From contig CAVPOO010000014.1 in the NCBI GenBank assembly GCA_963707015.1, positions 1 to 64,000 of the forward strand: 64,000 bases of DNA. Direction: 5' to 3'. Position numbers and translations under genes: made by a program. Shown here one piece after another: positions 24,410-34,414 of the stretch. The notes beneath the pieces are model-generated. The model was not told where the DNA came from, did no database searches, and worked only from the letters and a program-made list of their open reading frames with translations. This stretch comes from CAVPOO01 sp963707015 (GTDB lineage Bacteria; Pseudomonadota; Gammaproteobacteria; Thiohalobacterales; Thiohalobacteraceae). The first letter of the stretch is position 1. Each line of letters starts with the position of its first letter.

Positions 24410-25684
24410 TTGACCCAGGTTATCGACAGACGGCTGAACGGCAGGAACAAGAGCGCGGTTAATCGCCAGCGTTTCATCCGCCGTTTCAAGGCGCAGATCA
24501 AGCGCGCCGTTGCCGACGCCGTTTCCGGCCGCAGCATCGTCGATATCGACAACGGCGAAAAGATCAACATTCCCGCCAGGGATATGTCAGAACCCGTGTT
24601 TCGGCACGGTGCCGGCGGGCGCGGGGAGGCCGTGCACCCCGGCAACACCGATTTCGTCACCGGCGACAGAATCAACCGTCCGCCCGACGCGGCCGGTGGC
24701 CAGGGGGGTAAGGCCGGCAACAGCGGCGAGGGCGAGGATGGCTTCGCGTTTCAGCTGTCGCGCGAAGAATTTCTGGAACTGTTTTTCGAGGATCTCGCCT
24801 TACCGGACCTGGTCAAGACCCAGCTCGCCAAACTGGCGGACTTCAAGAGCGTACGTGCCGGCCATACCAGTGACGGGGTGCCGACCAATATCAACGTCAT
24901 ACGCTCGCTGCGCGGTGCCCTGGCGCGGCGTATCGCCCTGCGCGGACCCCATATGAAACGCCTGCGCGAGGTCAATGCCGAACTGACGGCACTCGAGCCG
25001 GTCGCCGGTGAAACGGATGAAGAGTCTGCCCCGCGCAGGCTCGAGCTCGAGGAAGAGATCCGTCAGCTCAAACAGCGCATCGAAGCCATTCCGTTTATCG
25101 ATACCTTCGACCTGCGCTACAACAACCGTATCAAGCAACCCAGGCCCACGACCCAGGCGATCATGTTCTGCCTGATGGATGTCTCGGGGTCGATGGATGA
25201 GGCACGCAAGGACATCGCCAAGCGCTTTTTCATCCTGTTGTACCTGTTCCTCACGCGTAACTACGAGCGTATCGAAGTCGTCTTCATCCGCCACCATGCC
25301 TCCGCCAAAGAAGTCGACGAAGAGGAATTTTTTCACTCACGTGAAACCGGCGGTACCGTGGTATCCAGCGCACTGAAGCTGATGCACGAAATCATCCGCG
25401 AACGCTATCCGCTCACAGAGTGGAATATCTATGCGGCACAGGCATCGGACGGCGACAACTGGGCCAACGATAGCGTTATCTGTCGTGACCTGTTGACGAG
25501 CACGATCATGCCCTGCCTGCAGTATTTCGCCTATGTGGAAATCACGCCGGATGCCCACCAGAGCCTGTGGCACGAATATAAGCGGGTGGCAGAGGCCTGT
25601 GGCAACTTTGCCATGCGGCAGCTCGAAGGCGCCGAGGACATCTACCCGGTGTTTCGCGAGTTATTCAGGAAGCGTGTCACATGA
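24410..25684 (+). CDS. yeaH: UPF0229 family VWA-domain protein YeaH
   Basis: A 424-residue protein beginning with TTG (MTQVIDRRLNGRNKSAVNRQ as read), 11 bp after prkA, with GAGAGGTGG upstream. The N-terminal sequence aligns with YeaH homologs, which fixes the rare start. Features in order: a basic N-terminal region, a Gly/Asp-rich linker (~85-115), a helical segment with LELFFEDLALPDLVK, and a coiled stretch. A von Willebrand A domain follows with MIDAS motif MDVSGSMDEA around residue 254 and the later ETGGTVVSSAL and ASDGDNW. VWA proteins of this type act as partners of AAA ATPases, here presumably PrkA. The stop overlaps the next start by 4 bp (ATGA). Confidence 0.96.
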   Translation: MTQVIDRRLNGRNKSAVNRQRFIRRFKAQIKRAVADAVSGRSIVDIDNGEKINIPARDMSEPVFRHGAGGRGEAVHPGNTDFVTGDRINRPPDAAGGQGGKAGNSGEGEDGFAFQLSREEFLELFFEDLALPDLVKTQLAKLADFKSVRAGHTSDGVPTNINVIRSLRGALARRIALRGPHMKRLREVNAELTALEPVAGETDEESAPRRLELEEEIRQLKQRIEAIPFIDTFDLRYNNRIKQPRPTTQAIMFCLMDVSGSMDEARKDIAKRFFILLYLFLTRNYERIEVVFIRHHASAKEVDEEEFFHSRETGGTVVSSALKLMHEIIRERYPLTEWNIYAAQASDGDNWANDSVICRDLLTSTIMPCLQYFAYVEITPDAHQSLWHEYKRVAEACGNFAMRQLEGAEDIYPVFRELFRKRVT

Positions 25685-27180
25685 CGGCGAAACTGCTGTC
25701 GGAAAGTTCGGAATGGACGTTCGAGCTGATCGAGCGCTATGACCGGGAGATTGCCCGGGTCGCCGCGAACTACGGCCTGGATACCTACCCCAACCAGATC
25801 GAAGTCATCAGCGCCGAGCAGATGATGGATGCCTATTCCTCGGTCGGGATGCCGGTTAATTACCATCACTGGTCGTTCGGCAAAGAGTTTCTCGGTATCG
25901 AGCAGCGTTACAAACGCGGCCACATGGGACTGGCCTATGAGATCGTTATCAATTCCAATCCCTGCATTGCCTACCTGATGGAAGAGAACAGCATGACCAT
26001 GCAGGCACTGGTGATCGCCCATGCCGCGTACGGCCACAATTCGTTTTTCAAAGGCAATTATCTGTTCCAGACCTGGACCAATGCTGACGCCATTGTCGAC
26101 TATCTGCTTTTCGCCAAAAACTATATCGCCGACTGCGAACAGCGTTATGGCGAGGAAGAGGTGGAACTGTTACTCGACTCCTGCCACGCATTGATGAACT
26201 ACGGCGTCGATCGCTACAAGCGTCCTTCCAGGCTCTCTGCCGAGCAGGAACGCCGGCGCCAGAAGGAACGCGCAGAATACCGGCAATCCCAGATCAATGA
26301 CCTGTGGCGCACCCTGCCTGCAAGGGATATTGCCGAGTCGGCTCAGGATGAGCAGCGCTTTCCCGCCGAACCGCAGGAGAACCTGCTGTACTTCATCGAA
26401 AAAAACGCGCCCCTGTTGAAACCCTGGCAACGCGAAATTGTGCGTATCGTGCGCAAGGTCGCACAGTACTTCTATCCGCAGCGCCAGACCCAGGTGATGA
26501 ACGAAGGCTGGGCCACCTTCTGGCACTACACGATTCTCAATACCCTATATGGTGAAGGTCTGGTCAATGATGGCTTCATGATGGAATTTCTGCAGTCGCA
26601 TACCAACGTTGTCGCCCAGCCGCCCTTTGACAGCAAGTTCTACAGCGGCATCAATCCTTACGCGCTCGGCTTTGCCATGATGAGCGACCTGCGCCGCATC
26701 TGTGAACAACCGACCGATGAGGATCGCCACTGGTTTCCCGACATTGCCGGCAGCGACTGGATCAAGACGCTGGATTTTGCCATGCGCAACTTCAAAGACG
26801 AAAGCTTCATCGCGCAGTACCTGTCACCCAGGCTGATCCGTGAGTTCAAGCTGTTTTCGGTGCTGGACGACGATGCGCAGGAGCAGCTCGAGATTTCCGC
26901 TATTCACGACGAGCGCGGTTATCGCTATATCCGCGAGGCGCTGGCAGACCAGTACAACCTGGGCAGCCGCGAACCGAATATCCAGGTCTACAATGTCAAT
27001 CGCCGCGGTGACCGCTCGCTCACGCTGCGGCACACGCAATACAACCGGCGCCCTCTGGCGGAATCTGCAGAACAGGTCGTCAAACACATTGGGCGCTTGT
27101 GGGGCTTTACGGTGAGGATGGAGTCCGTTGTCGAGGACGACAAAATCGAAGTCACGTGCGAATGCAAAAGCGAGCACTGA
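25681..27180 (+). CDS. ycgB: SpoVR family protein YcgB
   Basis: A 499-residue cytoplasmic protein of the SpoVR/YcgB family. Typical segments are YDREIARVAANYGLDTYPNQ near residue 18, YSSVGMPVNYHHWSFGK around 58, and the ENSMTMQALVIAHAAYGHN region. NEGWATFWHYTILNTLY (~273) has a metallo-type Glu/His arrangement, and SDWIKTLDFAMRNFKDESF also matches. Named for spore cortex formation in Bacillus, the family is conserved in non-sporulating bacteria beside prkA and yeaH and is linked to stationary phase and nitrogen stress. Translationally coupled to yeaH (ATGA overlap). R2 copy c follows the operon. Confidence 0.97.
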   Translation: MTAKLLSESSEWTFELIERYDREIARVAANYGLDTYPNQIEVISAEQMMDAYSSVGMPVNYHHWSFGKEFLGIEQRYKRGHMGLAYEIVINSNPCIAYLMEENSMTMQALVIAHAAYGHNSFFKGNYLFQTWTNADAIVDYLLFAKNYIADCEQRYGEEEVELLLDSCHALMNYGVDRYKRPSRLSAEQERRRQKERAEYRQSQINDLWRTLPARDIAESAQDEQRFPAEPQENLLYFIEKNAPLLKPWQREIVRIVRKVAQYFYPQRQTQVMNEGWATFWHYTILNTLYGEGLVNDGFMMEFLQSHTNVVAQPPFDSKFYSGINPYALGFAMMSDLRRICEQPTDEDRHWFPDIAGSDWIKTLDFAMRNFKDESFIAQYLSPRLIREFKLFSVLDDDAQEQLEISAIHDERGYRYIREALADQYNLGSREPNIQVYNVNRRGDRSLTLRHTQYNRRPLAESAEQVVKHIGRLWGFTVRMESVVEDDKIEVTCECKSEH

Positions 27181-27215
27181 AGTCAACCGCAGCAAGCAAC
27201 CGCGGCTTAGTCGCC

Positions 27216-27460
27216 GCAAGGCCTGCCGGCACCTTGGCGGGTTAGGGCACAAAGGGCGTGCCTGACCCACCCTGGATCGATCGGGGAACGGCCCACGAAA
27301 TGTAGGGTGGGTTAGCGCTCTTTGCGTAACCCACCAGGCGTTGCGGAGCGACACCACGCATTGTTTTATGAGTGCTTGCCGGCACATTCGGTGGGTTACG
27401 GCGCGGACCGCGTGCCTGACCCGCCCGGCATTGACTATGTGACCGCCTGAGTCAGTGCCA
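27216..27460 (+). repeat. R2 element, copy c (one and a half units)
   Basis: 27216-27290 is the right half of an R2 unit (GCCTGCCGGCACCTTGGCGG...GACCCACCCTGG). It is followed by a nearly complete unit from CGAAATGTAGGGTGGGTTAG to GTCAGTGCCA. A half-R1 end, TTCGTCACCAACCCCTTTAA, is attached at 27461-27480. Confidence 0.85.
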
Positions 27461-27495
27461 TTCGTCACCAACCCCTTTAATCTTTCAGCTCCTGG

Positions 27496-29224
27496 TCACT
27501 GAGATCGAACCGCAACGCTGGTCAGGCCGCTGAGCCGCTCATCGCCATCAATGAATCGTACATAGATCCTGTGATTGGCGGGATCGAGCGGGATTGTCGC
27601 TTTGCTGAATAAGAAGACACCGAATGTCGGTGTGGCTGCGGATTCAAATTCGACCGTCACACCTGACCCGGCGTCTACGGGATCTGCGAGGCAGTCACTG
27701 GTCTGGGGATCGGTCTGACAGATGAGCAACTGCAGCGGCAGATCCGCGGCACCGGTATTGGCATCAACCCGGATCTGTCCCCCGATGCCGACGTTTGCGG
27801 CTGCAACCGCAAACACCCCCGAGTCCGTGACCTTAACGACACCATCGTTGTCGATCGTGGCCGCCAGGGCCACGATGTCCGGAACCGGATCCGGGGAAGC
27901 GGACATCTGCAGGGTGTTGACGCCCGAAATCAGGCCGGCAGCCATCGTGTCGGCACAGGTGAAGCGTAACGGTATCTCGACAGGCGCAAACGCGGCTTCG
28001 GGGGTGATGGCGAAGACAAAGCTCTGACTGCCGCCGGCGGGTATATTGGCCGGCGTCGATTCAGCACCTGTCGGATTGTTGAAGGCATCGGTGGTTCGAA
28101 AGGAGAAGGTGACCGGCAGCGTTGTGTCGATACTGGGACCACAGGCCGCGGCGGGACCGGCGCCAGCGTTGATGATGGTCGCAAATGCTGTCGCAGGACT
28201 GCCGACCTGCACTGACCGGCTTGCCGGGAGTATGGCCGCATACAGCGGCGGGTTGGTGAGGACGGTTGCGAACGTGGGCCCCGACAGGCCGGCGCTCGGC
28301 CCCACCAGCGACCGCAGTGGCGCGACATTCCCATCGGCCAAGCGGTCGAAGACGCGTACGGCACCGCCGCCGACCACCACCAGCTCGTCGTGTAACAGAT
28401 CCAGGGCCAGGCCTACCGGTGACGTGAAGCTGGGTCGCCTGGCCGCCAATGCTTCTGATGGGCGCAGCGTCGCCTGTGGCAGTGCGCGGATAGACGCTGA
28501 TCGTGTCGGCAGCGATATTGGCCACGAAGATCTCATCATGAACCGGGTCAACGACAATTGCCCGCGGGCCATTCAAACCGGTGCCCGAACCTGAGATCAC
28601 CCGCAACGGCGCTTCGTTCCCGCTTGCGCTTTGGCGAAAGACGGTAATCGAATGTGTCGTGATGTTTGTGATCAGCAGCTCGCCGTTGACCGAATCCAGC
28701 GCGATGTCTCGAGGTCCGGCTAACTGCGTTGCGGTGCCCGCCAGGTTGCGACGCGGCGCCTGGTCGCCCTGTGCGGTGCGATCGAAGAAACTGATGGACT
28801 GGCCAAAGCTGTTTGCGACAACCAGTTCGTCCCGAAAAACATCCACGACTGCAGCTGTCGGGCTGCTGAGAGCTGTCGCGTCACCGCGAATGAGACGTTT
28901 CGGCAGGGCGCCATCGGTATCCTCACGATTGAACACCGTGACAGACTCACTGAAGACGTTGGCCGTCACCAGTTCATCATGCACCGGATCGAAGGCGAGA
29001 CAGACCGGGCCATTCAGTCTTGTGCTGGGGCCACCCCGCAGTATCCTGGTCAGCGAGATATCGTCTTGCGCGTCGCGGGAGTAAAACAAAACCTCCCCGG
29101 CGGGGGGGGTGTTGGCGATCGCCAGTTCGTCCCCCAAGGCCGTGGTGTGAGGCAGGGTAAGGACGAGAAGGGCAATCCAACAGCCCCTGGCACAGCCTGC
29201 CTTCAGATCAGTTGGATTGATCAT
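27496..29224 (-). pseudogene. Secreted beta-propeller plus beta-module protein with 1-nt frameshift
   Basis: The N-terminal part (from ATG 29224, signal peptide WIALLVLTLPHTTALG) has repeated propeller units such as TVFNREDTDGALPKRLIRGD and SVYPRTATGDAAPIRSIGG. After GGQATQL the frame ends in nonsense, but the alternative frame continues TSPVGLALDLLHDELVVVGG and then the module LPASRSVQVGSPATAFATII to the stop at 27496. Removing one C near 28436 joins both parts into a ~575-residue protein. The first 17 nt overlap the end of the upstream sialidase-like gene. It is either an assembly error or a recent inactivation. Confidence 0.7.
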
Positions 29225-30140
29225 CCTGCCAGCGCCAGCGATGGATCTCACGGCTGGATGTATCCTCCGCACTCTCAGCGAGGCCAGTCCAGAGTTCGAA
29301 TGTCGTCGCGTCCGACCAGGTCAGGTGTGGCGTCGCCTTCCAGATCAGATTCTCCGGGATTGGAAACGTGCCGGCGTTGTCCCAGGCAAGACCATCTGCC
29401 GACGTGAAACAATGAATTCTCGTAAGATCGAGGGAATTGGCGACCAGCACATAGACACCGTCGGGGCGTTGAGAAACATCGACGTTGTACAAGGGTTTCT
29501 GCAGGCCCACTCGCACGGTATCAATTCGTTGACGTTGTATTGAATCGAATCGTGTTCTGAACACGGTACCCAGGGGATATTCGCAGGCACCATAGCTGGG
29601 TAGCCCGCCATGGTAATAAACCCAGATTTCATTACCGACGGAAATCGCCGAAGGCGCCCACGCGCCACATTCAGAGAGTCCATTGTCCAAGCCGATCTCA
29701 ACGCCGAGATTCTCCCAGGTGTCACCGTCATCGCTGCTGACGGCAAGCCCGGTCAGATTGCCCACGAACCAGCAGTCCGGTGCTGGAGCGCAATCCTTTG
29801 CCAGTCGGGTGAAGTACATCAGGGTCTGGCTGCCAACGGCGATGACGGACGGATCATTAACTGCGGCGCCGGCCTCTGCGAGGGTGATCACCGGCGTGGA
29901 CCAGTCGTTGCCGACCCGTTCGCTGAGGTAGATTCTGTCCTCCGGTTCGTGCTCTGAAATGAGCCAGCCGCCTGTCCACATTTTCTCACCCAGGATATGC
30001 GGCGCGTAGACGTTGTACAGATTCGTCAGCGGTGAATCCTCCTCAATCAGGATCAACGAGGCATCCGCGCCCGCCACGTGAGTCGCCGTCGTCAGGGCAA
30101 GTAGAAGGACGAATCCCCGAGCAATAATCATGCTTCGCAC
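29208..30140 (-). CDS. Exported sialidase/glycosidase-like propeller protein
   Basis: A 310-residue exported protein. The signal peptide is MIIARGFVLLLALTTATHVAGA. The body has the features of five- or six-bladed glycosidase propellers, including an Asp-box-like VSSDDGDTWENLG (~residue 140) and FTSADGLAWDNAG (~258), and repeated VNDPSVIAVGSQTLMYF, WAPSAISVGNEIWVYYHGG units. It recalls GH33/GH43-type proteins, but catalytic residues cannot be assigned with confidence. Start alternatives are M1 and M4. Translationally coupled to the downstream propeller/module gene by a 17-nt overlap, so the two are probably coexpressed surface proteins. Confidence 0.7.
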   Translation of the reverse strand: MRSMIIARGFVLLLALTTATHVAGADASLILIEEDSPLTNLYNVYAPHILGEKMWTGGWLISEHEPEDRIYLSERVGNDWSTPVITLAEAGAAVNDPSVIAVGSQTLMYFTRLAKDCAPAPDCWFVGNLTGLAVSSDDGDTWENLGVEIGLDNGLSECGAWAPSAISVGNEIWVYYHGGLPSYGACEYPLGTVFRTRFDSIQRQRIDTVRVGLQKPLYNVDVSQRPDGVYVLVANSLDLTRIHCFTSADGLAWDNAGTFPIPENLIWKATPHLTWSDATTFELWTGLAESAEDTSSREIHRWRWQDDQSN

Positions 30141-30224
30141 CTTCGCCTGGCGGCCAGCCGAGTGCGGCGATTGCTTTCATACGGTTCCATCGGCATGTAT
30201 CCTCACCAAGGCCCTCGCTCGCAT

Positions 30225-31445
30225 CTATTCGGCAGGGATCGCGAATACCACGATAAAAGCCAGAATGGTCGCCACTGCAGCAAAGTGTGTCCGGTGCAGG
30301 CGGTAGGCTTCGCGTTCGTGATACTGGTGACTCACGATGAGGGCAACGACACACTGCAACAGGTAGTACACGGCGAAGGCACGTGAAGCGAAGGAGATAA
30401 TCTCCAGCAGATCAGCGGTCCATACCAATATGATTGCGAAGAGTGATACCACCAGGTACCCCATGTTGGTGGATAACTTTCCGCTACTGCTTTCGCTTGC
30501 CAGGCATCCGGCACCGACCGTATCGGCGACTGCTGCACTGAACTGGCTCATGATCGCGGCCACAATCAGCATCAAGGGCAGTGCGGTCGCTGCCAGTGCG
30601 GTTGCAGAAACGATTTCTGCGATCTGGATATTCGCAAGGTCGAGATGTTGCACAATCGGCATCAATGCCGTGACCGATATGACGTACAGGGCGCCGGAAA
30701 TCAATTGGGCGCGGCGCATGGTGCGTACACGGACATCAGCAGGGTATTTTTCGCCCAGGAACCGCGATGTCTCAAAGCCCTGAACCACCAGCAGAATGCC
30801 GCACAGGATGCACGCCTTGATGATCCAGCTTCTGTCCGGGACATCAAAAATGAGCGAGCGGTCTGATTGGATGAAGTTGTAGTCGTACACGAATATCCCG
30901 ATCAACAGTGCCGCAACGATAGATAACTGTAGCGACATTGAATACGCCTCGAGTTTCTCGAGGCCACCGAGTCCGCGTATGAAACCCGTGGTGGCAATGA
31001 AAACGATGATGACCGTTGTCAGCGTTCTTTCCAGGCCAGGTGAATCCTCAAACCCCAGGTAGTGGAGTAGAAAGGACGATAGCAGTGACAGATAGAACGC
31101 AACAGCGGTGACGTAAGCGAATGAAAGTGCGGTATTGGCGAACAGATCGATTTTGTATAGGGCGGGGTGAGCGTCTTTTCCATGCAGGAGCGGTTCGGCA
31201 TGAGTAATATTGAAGCGAATAACGCCACCAATGGCATAGGCGAGCGCAACGATACCCGTGACTGCGAGCGGCGAATAGGCGCCGACCACGCTTGCCAGCA
31301 GGGGCGCTATGATCAGAAACCCGCTGCCGATGATGGAGGAGAGTGGCGTGAGCGTTGCCCGCCACGACTCGCTTTTGGTCAAACGAGGGTGGAACATGAA
31401 CAGCAACACACTGGCTGCAATCACCACAAGTATGATGTTCAGCAT
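30225..31445 (-). CDS. Polytopic membrane transporter (APC-like)
   Basis: A 406-residue integral membrane protein with about 11-12 hydrophobic helices, beginning MLNIILVVIAASVLLFMF. SIIGSGFLIIAPLLASVVGA near residue 36 carries a Gly-rich broken-helix motif like TM1 of amino acid/polyamine permeases. Later it has FIRGLGGLEKLEAYSMSLQL and ACILCGILLVVQGFETSRFL. The substrate is not predictable. GGAGGGGGT before the ATG at 31445 sets the start; a longer frame has a Gly-rich non-membrane leader. Neighbours are secreted propeller proteins, with a gap of 84 bp, so shared transcription is possible but not evident. Confidence 0.75.
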   Translation of the reverse strand: MLNIILVVIAASVLLFMFHPRLTKSESWRATLTPLSSIIGSGFLIIAPLLASVVGAYSPLAVTGIVALAYAIGGVIRFNITHAEPLLHGKDAHPALYKIDLFANTALSFAYVTAVAFYLSLLSSFLLHYLGFEDSPGLERTLTTVIIVFIATTGFIRGLGGLEKLEAYSMSLQLSIVAALLIGIFVYDYNFIQSDRSLIFDVPDRSWIIKACILCGILLVVQGFETSRFLGEKYPADVRVRTMRRAQLISGALYVISVTALMPIVQHLDLANIQIAEIVSATALAATALPLMLIVAAIMSQFSAAVADTVGAGCLASESSSGKLSTNMGYLVVSLFAIILVWTADLLEIISFASRAFAVYYLLQCVVALIVSHQYHEREAYRLHRTHFAAVATILAFIVVFAIPAE

Positions 31446-31902
31446 ACCCCCTCCGTTTACGGCTCTAGCCTGAAACGTAACGCTGCAGGAGGAGATAATC
31501 CTGCTTATCGGCGTGGCATTATGATCAGTGTGGCACCCCGCAGCACTGTGAGCGTCAAGGCGGAAATCCCATCGATGCTGTGGGTCCAGACATTGCCATT
31601 GGCAAGCGAGAGGTGTTCGGTAGATGTAATTGCCGCCGCCTCCGCCCCAACAAGAGTATGCTGATGGCCGACGAGACACACCACCTCATGCATACGCCGC
31701 AACATGATTTCTTCGCCGTGCGTACTTCTTCAGAAGCCATTACTTACGACTGAAAGAGATAACACATTCTTACAGTGGCTTCACTGATCTGAATCAGAGA
31801 AGGCGACGAAAGTCGCCGTCTTTGTCGATATTGTCGCGACGCTTTCTTGTACGCCATTTCTCCCCAACTCAACTGTCCCGAGAGGTTGGGCTGGAGAGCA
31901 AT

Positions 31903-31955
31903 TAAAGGGGGTCGGTGACAAATCGCAATCGTTATCATTTGTCACCGACCCCTTT
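31903..31955 (+). repeat. R1 palindromic element, copy 9
   Basis: Full copy (core CGCAATCGTTATC, A3/T3 flanks), followed by a tandem right half at 31959-31974. Confidence 0.92.
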
Positions 31956-32034
31956 AGAGTCCGTCACCGACCCCTTTAGAGTCATCACCCTGCATTTCGA
32001 CTTAAGGATGTGCCATTCGTCACCGACCCCTTCA
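31956..32034 (+). repeat. R1/R2 composite debris
   Basis: An extra R1 right half (CCGTCACCGACCCCTTTAGA), an R2 end fragment (GCATTTCGACTTAAGGATGT, GCCATTCG) and another R1 right half (GTCACCGACCCCTTCAAA) lie in series. The same R2-end/R1-half joint occurs at 27.46, 35.32, 36.19 and 37.79 kb. Confidence 0.7.
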
Positions 32035-32055
32035 AACTCGATCACTCTGGGCGGA

Positions 32056-33864
32056 CTACGGCGCGGCCTGCTCCGCGTGGCCGGCGGCATCGCGAAACTG
32101 CAGCGCGGCCAGCCGTGCGTACAAGCCGGCTTCCGCGACCAGCTCCGCGTGACGACCGCTGGCGACGATGCGTCCCTGGTCCATCACCAGGATGTGGTCC
32201 GCCTTGCGCACGGTAGCAAGGCGGTGGGCGATAATCAGGGTCGTGCGATCCTGCATTAACCGTTCCAGCGCCTCCTGGACCAGCCGCTCGCTTTCCGCGT
32301 CCAGGGAACTGGTCGCCTCATCGAGCAGCAGCAGCGCCGGGTCGCGCAGGATGGCGCGGGCAATGGCGATGCGCTGACGTTGACCGCCCGAGAGCCGCAC
32401 GCCCCGTTCGCCAAGGTAGGTTGCGAAGCCGTCGGGCAGCTGATCGAGAAACTCTGCCGCATGCGCGGCCTCGGCGGCACGGCGTACGGCCGCCTCGGAT
32501 ACCCCGGCGTGTCCGTAGCGGATGTTCTCCCAGGCGTCCGCGCCGAATATGACCGGGTCCTGCGGGACCAGCGCCATGCGCTGGCGCAGCTGCTGCGGGT
32601 CGGCGCTGCGCAGGTCGATGCCGTCGAGGAGGATTTGGCCCGTATCCGGATCGGAGAAGCGCAGCAGCAGCTGCAGCACGGTCGATTTTCCCGCCCCCGA
32701 GGGACCTACCAGCGCCACCTTGCTTCCGGGTTCCAGCCTGAAACTCAGCTCGCTGAGGGCCGCCATCTCGGGTCGTGTCGGATAGTGGAAGGTGACATGG
32801 TCGAACACCACCGCGCCACGCGCCGGCTCGGGCAGTGCAACAGGGCGAACCGGGCAGCGGATGGCCGGTTCGCTGTTGAGCAACTCCACCAGCCGTTCGG
32901 TGGCCCCGGCGGCGCGCAGCAAATCACCGGCAACCTCGCTCAGGGCGCCGACCGATGCGGCGACCAGCACCGCATAGAAGACGAAGGCCGACAACTCGCC
33001 ACCGGTGATGCGTCCGGCCAGCACGTCATGGCCGCCCACCCACAACACGATGCTGATGGCGCCGAAGGTGAGCAGCATGACCAGGGCGGTCAGCAGCGCG
33101 CTCACCCGGGTGCGGCGGATGGCGGCCCCGAACGCGGCCTCCACCTGCTCGCCATAACGCCGGGCGTCGACCGCCTCGTGGCAGAAGGCCTGCACGGTGC
33201 GGATGCCATACAGGACCTCGTCCACGTAGGCGCTTATATCCGCGATGCGGTCCTGGCTGGTGCGCGAGAGCCGACGCACCCGGTGTCCGAGCAGCCAGAG
33301 CGGCACGACGACTGCCGGCACACCGAGCAGAACCAGCAGCGCCAGCTTCACGCTGGTAAAGGCCAGCATTACCAGTCCGCCGCCGATCAGCAAGGTATTG
33401 CGCACGGCGATCGGGAGTGTGGAACCCACCAGGACCTGCAGCAGCGAGGTGTCGGTGGTCAGACGCGAGATGACTTCCCCGGTGCGCGTTGCCTCAAAGA
33501 ACGCCGGCTCCAGCTTCAGCACCCGGTCGAATACGCGCTTGCGGATGTCGGCCACGACCCGCTCACCGATCCAGGTGACCAGATACACACGGGCCGCCAC
33601 CGAGGCGGCCATCACCGTGATGACCACCAGGAAAAGCATCAACGCCTGGTTCAGGGCCGTCACCGACCCGCTGCTCAGGCCGTAATCAACGACGCGCCGC
33701 AGCACAAGGCCGAAGCCAAGCACGGCACCGGCCGCGATCACCAGTGCCACCAGTGCACCGGCCAGCGCGGCACGGTAGGGGCGCAGGAAGGAAAGCAGCT
33801 GTCCGAGCAAGCGCAGATTGCGGTTACCGGGGCGCTCTTCCGCGATTCGGGTCTTCCTGGCCAT
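32056..33864 (-). CDS. ABC-type exporter half-transporter (MsbA/ABCB-like)
   Basis: A 602-residue fused permease-ATPase. The N-terminal type-I exporter domain (~residues 20-330) has six helices and the coupling motif RTGEVISRLTTDTSLLQ. The C-terminal ATPase has Walker A VGPSGAGKSTVLQLLLRF (~residue 394), Q-loop MALVPQDPVIFGADAWENIR, signature LSGGQRQRIAIARAIL, Walker B LLLLDEATSSLD and the H-loop IIAHRLATV. Family members export lipids, drugs or peptides; here the substrate is unknown. The 5' end overlaps the end of the HAD remnant (33824-33864). The last residues approach R1/R2 debris. Confidence 0.93.
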   Translation of the reverse strand: MARKTRIAEERPGNRNLRLLGQLLSFLRPYRAALAGALVALVIAAGAVLGFGLVLRRVVDYGLSSGSVTALNQALMLFLVVITVMAASVAARVYLVTWIGERVVADIRKRVFDRVLKLEPAFFEATRTGEVISRLTTDTSLLQVLVGSTLPIAVRNTLLIGGGLVMLAFTSVKLALLVLLGVPAVVVPLWLLGHRVRRLSRTSQDRIADISAYVDEVLYGIRTVQAFCHEAVDARRYGEQVEAAFGAAIRRTRVSALLTALVMLLTFGAISIVLWVGGHDVLAGRITGGELSAFVFYAVLVAASVGALSEVAGDLLRAAGATERLVELLNSEPAIRCPVRPVALPEPARGAVVFDHVTFHYPTRPEMAALSELSFRLEPGSKVALVGPSGAGKSTVLQLLLRFSDPDTGQILLDGIDLRSADPQQLRQRMALVPQDPVIFGADAWENIRYGHAGVSEAAVRRAAEAAHAAEFLDQLPDGFATYLGERGVRLSGGQRQRIAIARAILRDPALLLLDEATSSLDAESERLVQEALERLMQDRTTLIIAHRLATVRKADHILVMDQGRIVASGRHAELVAEAGLYARLAALQFRDAAGHAEQAAP

Positions 33865-34123
33865 GGGGCAGTGTACCCCCGTTTCGGGCCCTGCAGTCCA
33901 GCCAGCGTGGCGGAGGGTGCGCCTCCCACTCGCGCAGTTCAGGATCCTGCCGAAGCAGATCCTGGCGCAGGCTTCGCATAGCCTCCAGCGTGTAACGCGC
34001 CTTGACCCGGGGATAGTGCCGTCCCAGCCAGGCGTACAGCGCCTGCTCGGCCGGCATGAGCACCGGACGGTTGTCCCACAGCGTGTCGTTCAGATGGACG
34101 GTGACGGCGCGGATGTGTTTCAT
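33824..34123 (-). pseudogene. N-terminal remnant of a HAD-family hydrolase
   Basis: MKHIRAVTVHLNDTLWDNRP, then PAEQALYAWLGRHYPRVKAR and YTLEAMRSLRQDLLRQDPEL correspond to the first ~70 residues of YigB-like HAD hydrolases. The chain then runs into the ABC gene's start and stops after 99 codons. The catalytic motif FDLDDTLWD is here VHLNDTLWD, so the nucleophilic Asp is already lost. It is a doubly inactivated fragment. Confidence 0.7.
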
Positions 34124-34414
34124 GTGTCTTCGTATGGTGGTAGTTCAAACCACCCACCTACACCGATTCCAGAACCAGGCCTGCATAGCCTTGGATTAAC
34201 CCTGTAAGGCATTCAATTGCGGAATAAATTGCTCGAAGGCGACAGAAAACTGCACAAGACAAGAGAGGTAACCAGGAGACAGCAGCGACACAGTGTAACC
34301 GGTCCCCCGCATGATGCGGCCTGTCAGGACGGGTTGTTAATCTGTTTGAACATTCCTGTTAATCTTGGGCCTGACTGCGTGATACTTGAAATCCGGCAGC
34401 ATCGGGGAACATCC

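Noticed and set aside
31744..31938. Small minus-strand frame with a GGCGAC/GTCGCC hairpin (31802-31817)
   Set aside because: N-terminus is R1 sequence; an internal ATG with GGGGAG could start a 37-codon peptide, but nothing else supports it.
32380..33981. Very long plus-strand open frame (533 codons)
   Set aside because: Antisense shadow of the ABC exporter gene, rich in Gln/His/Arg as expected from GC-rich antisense.
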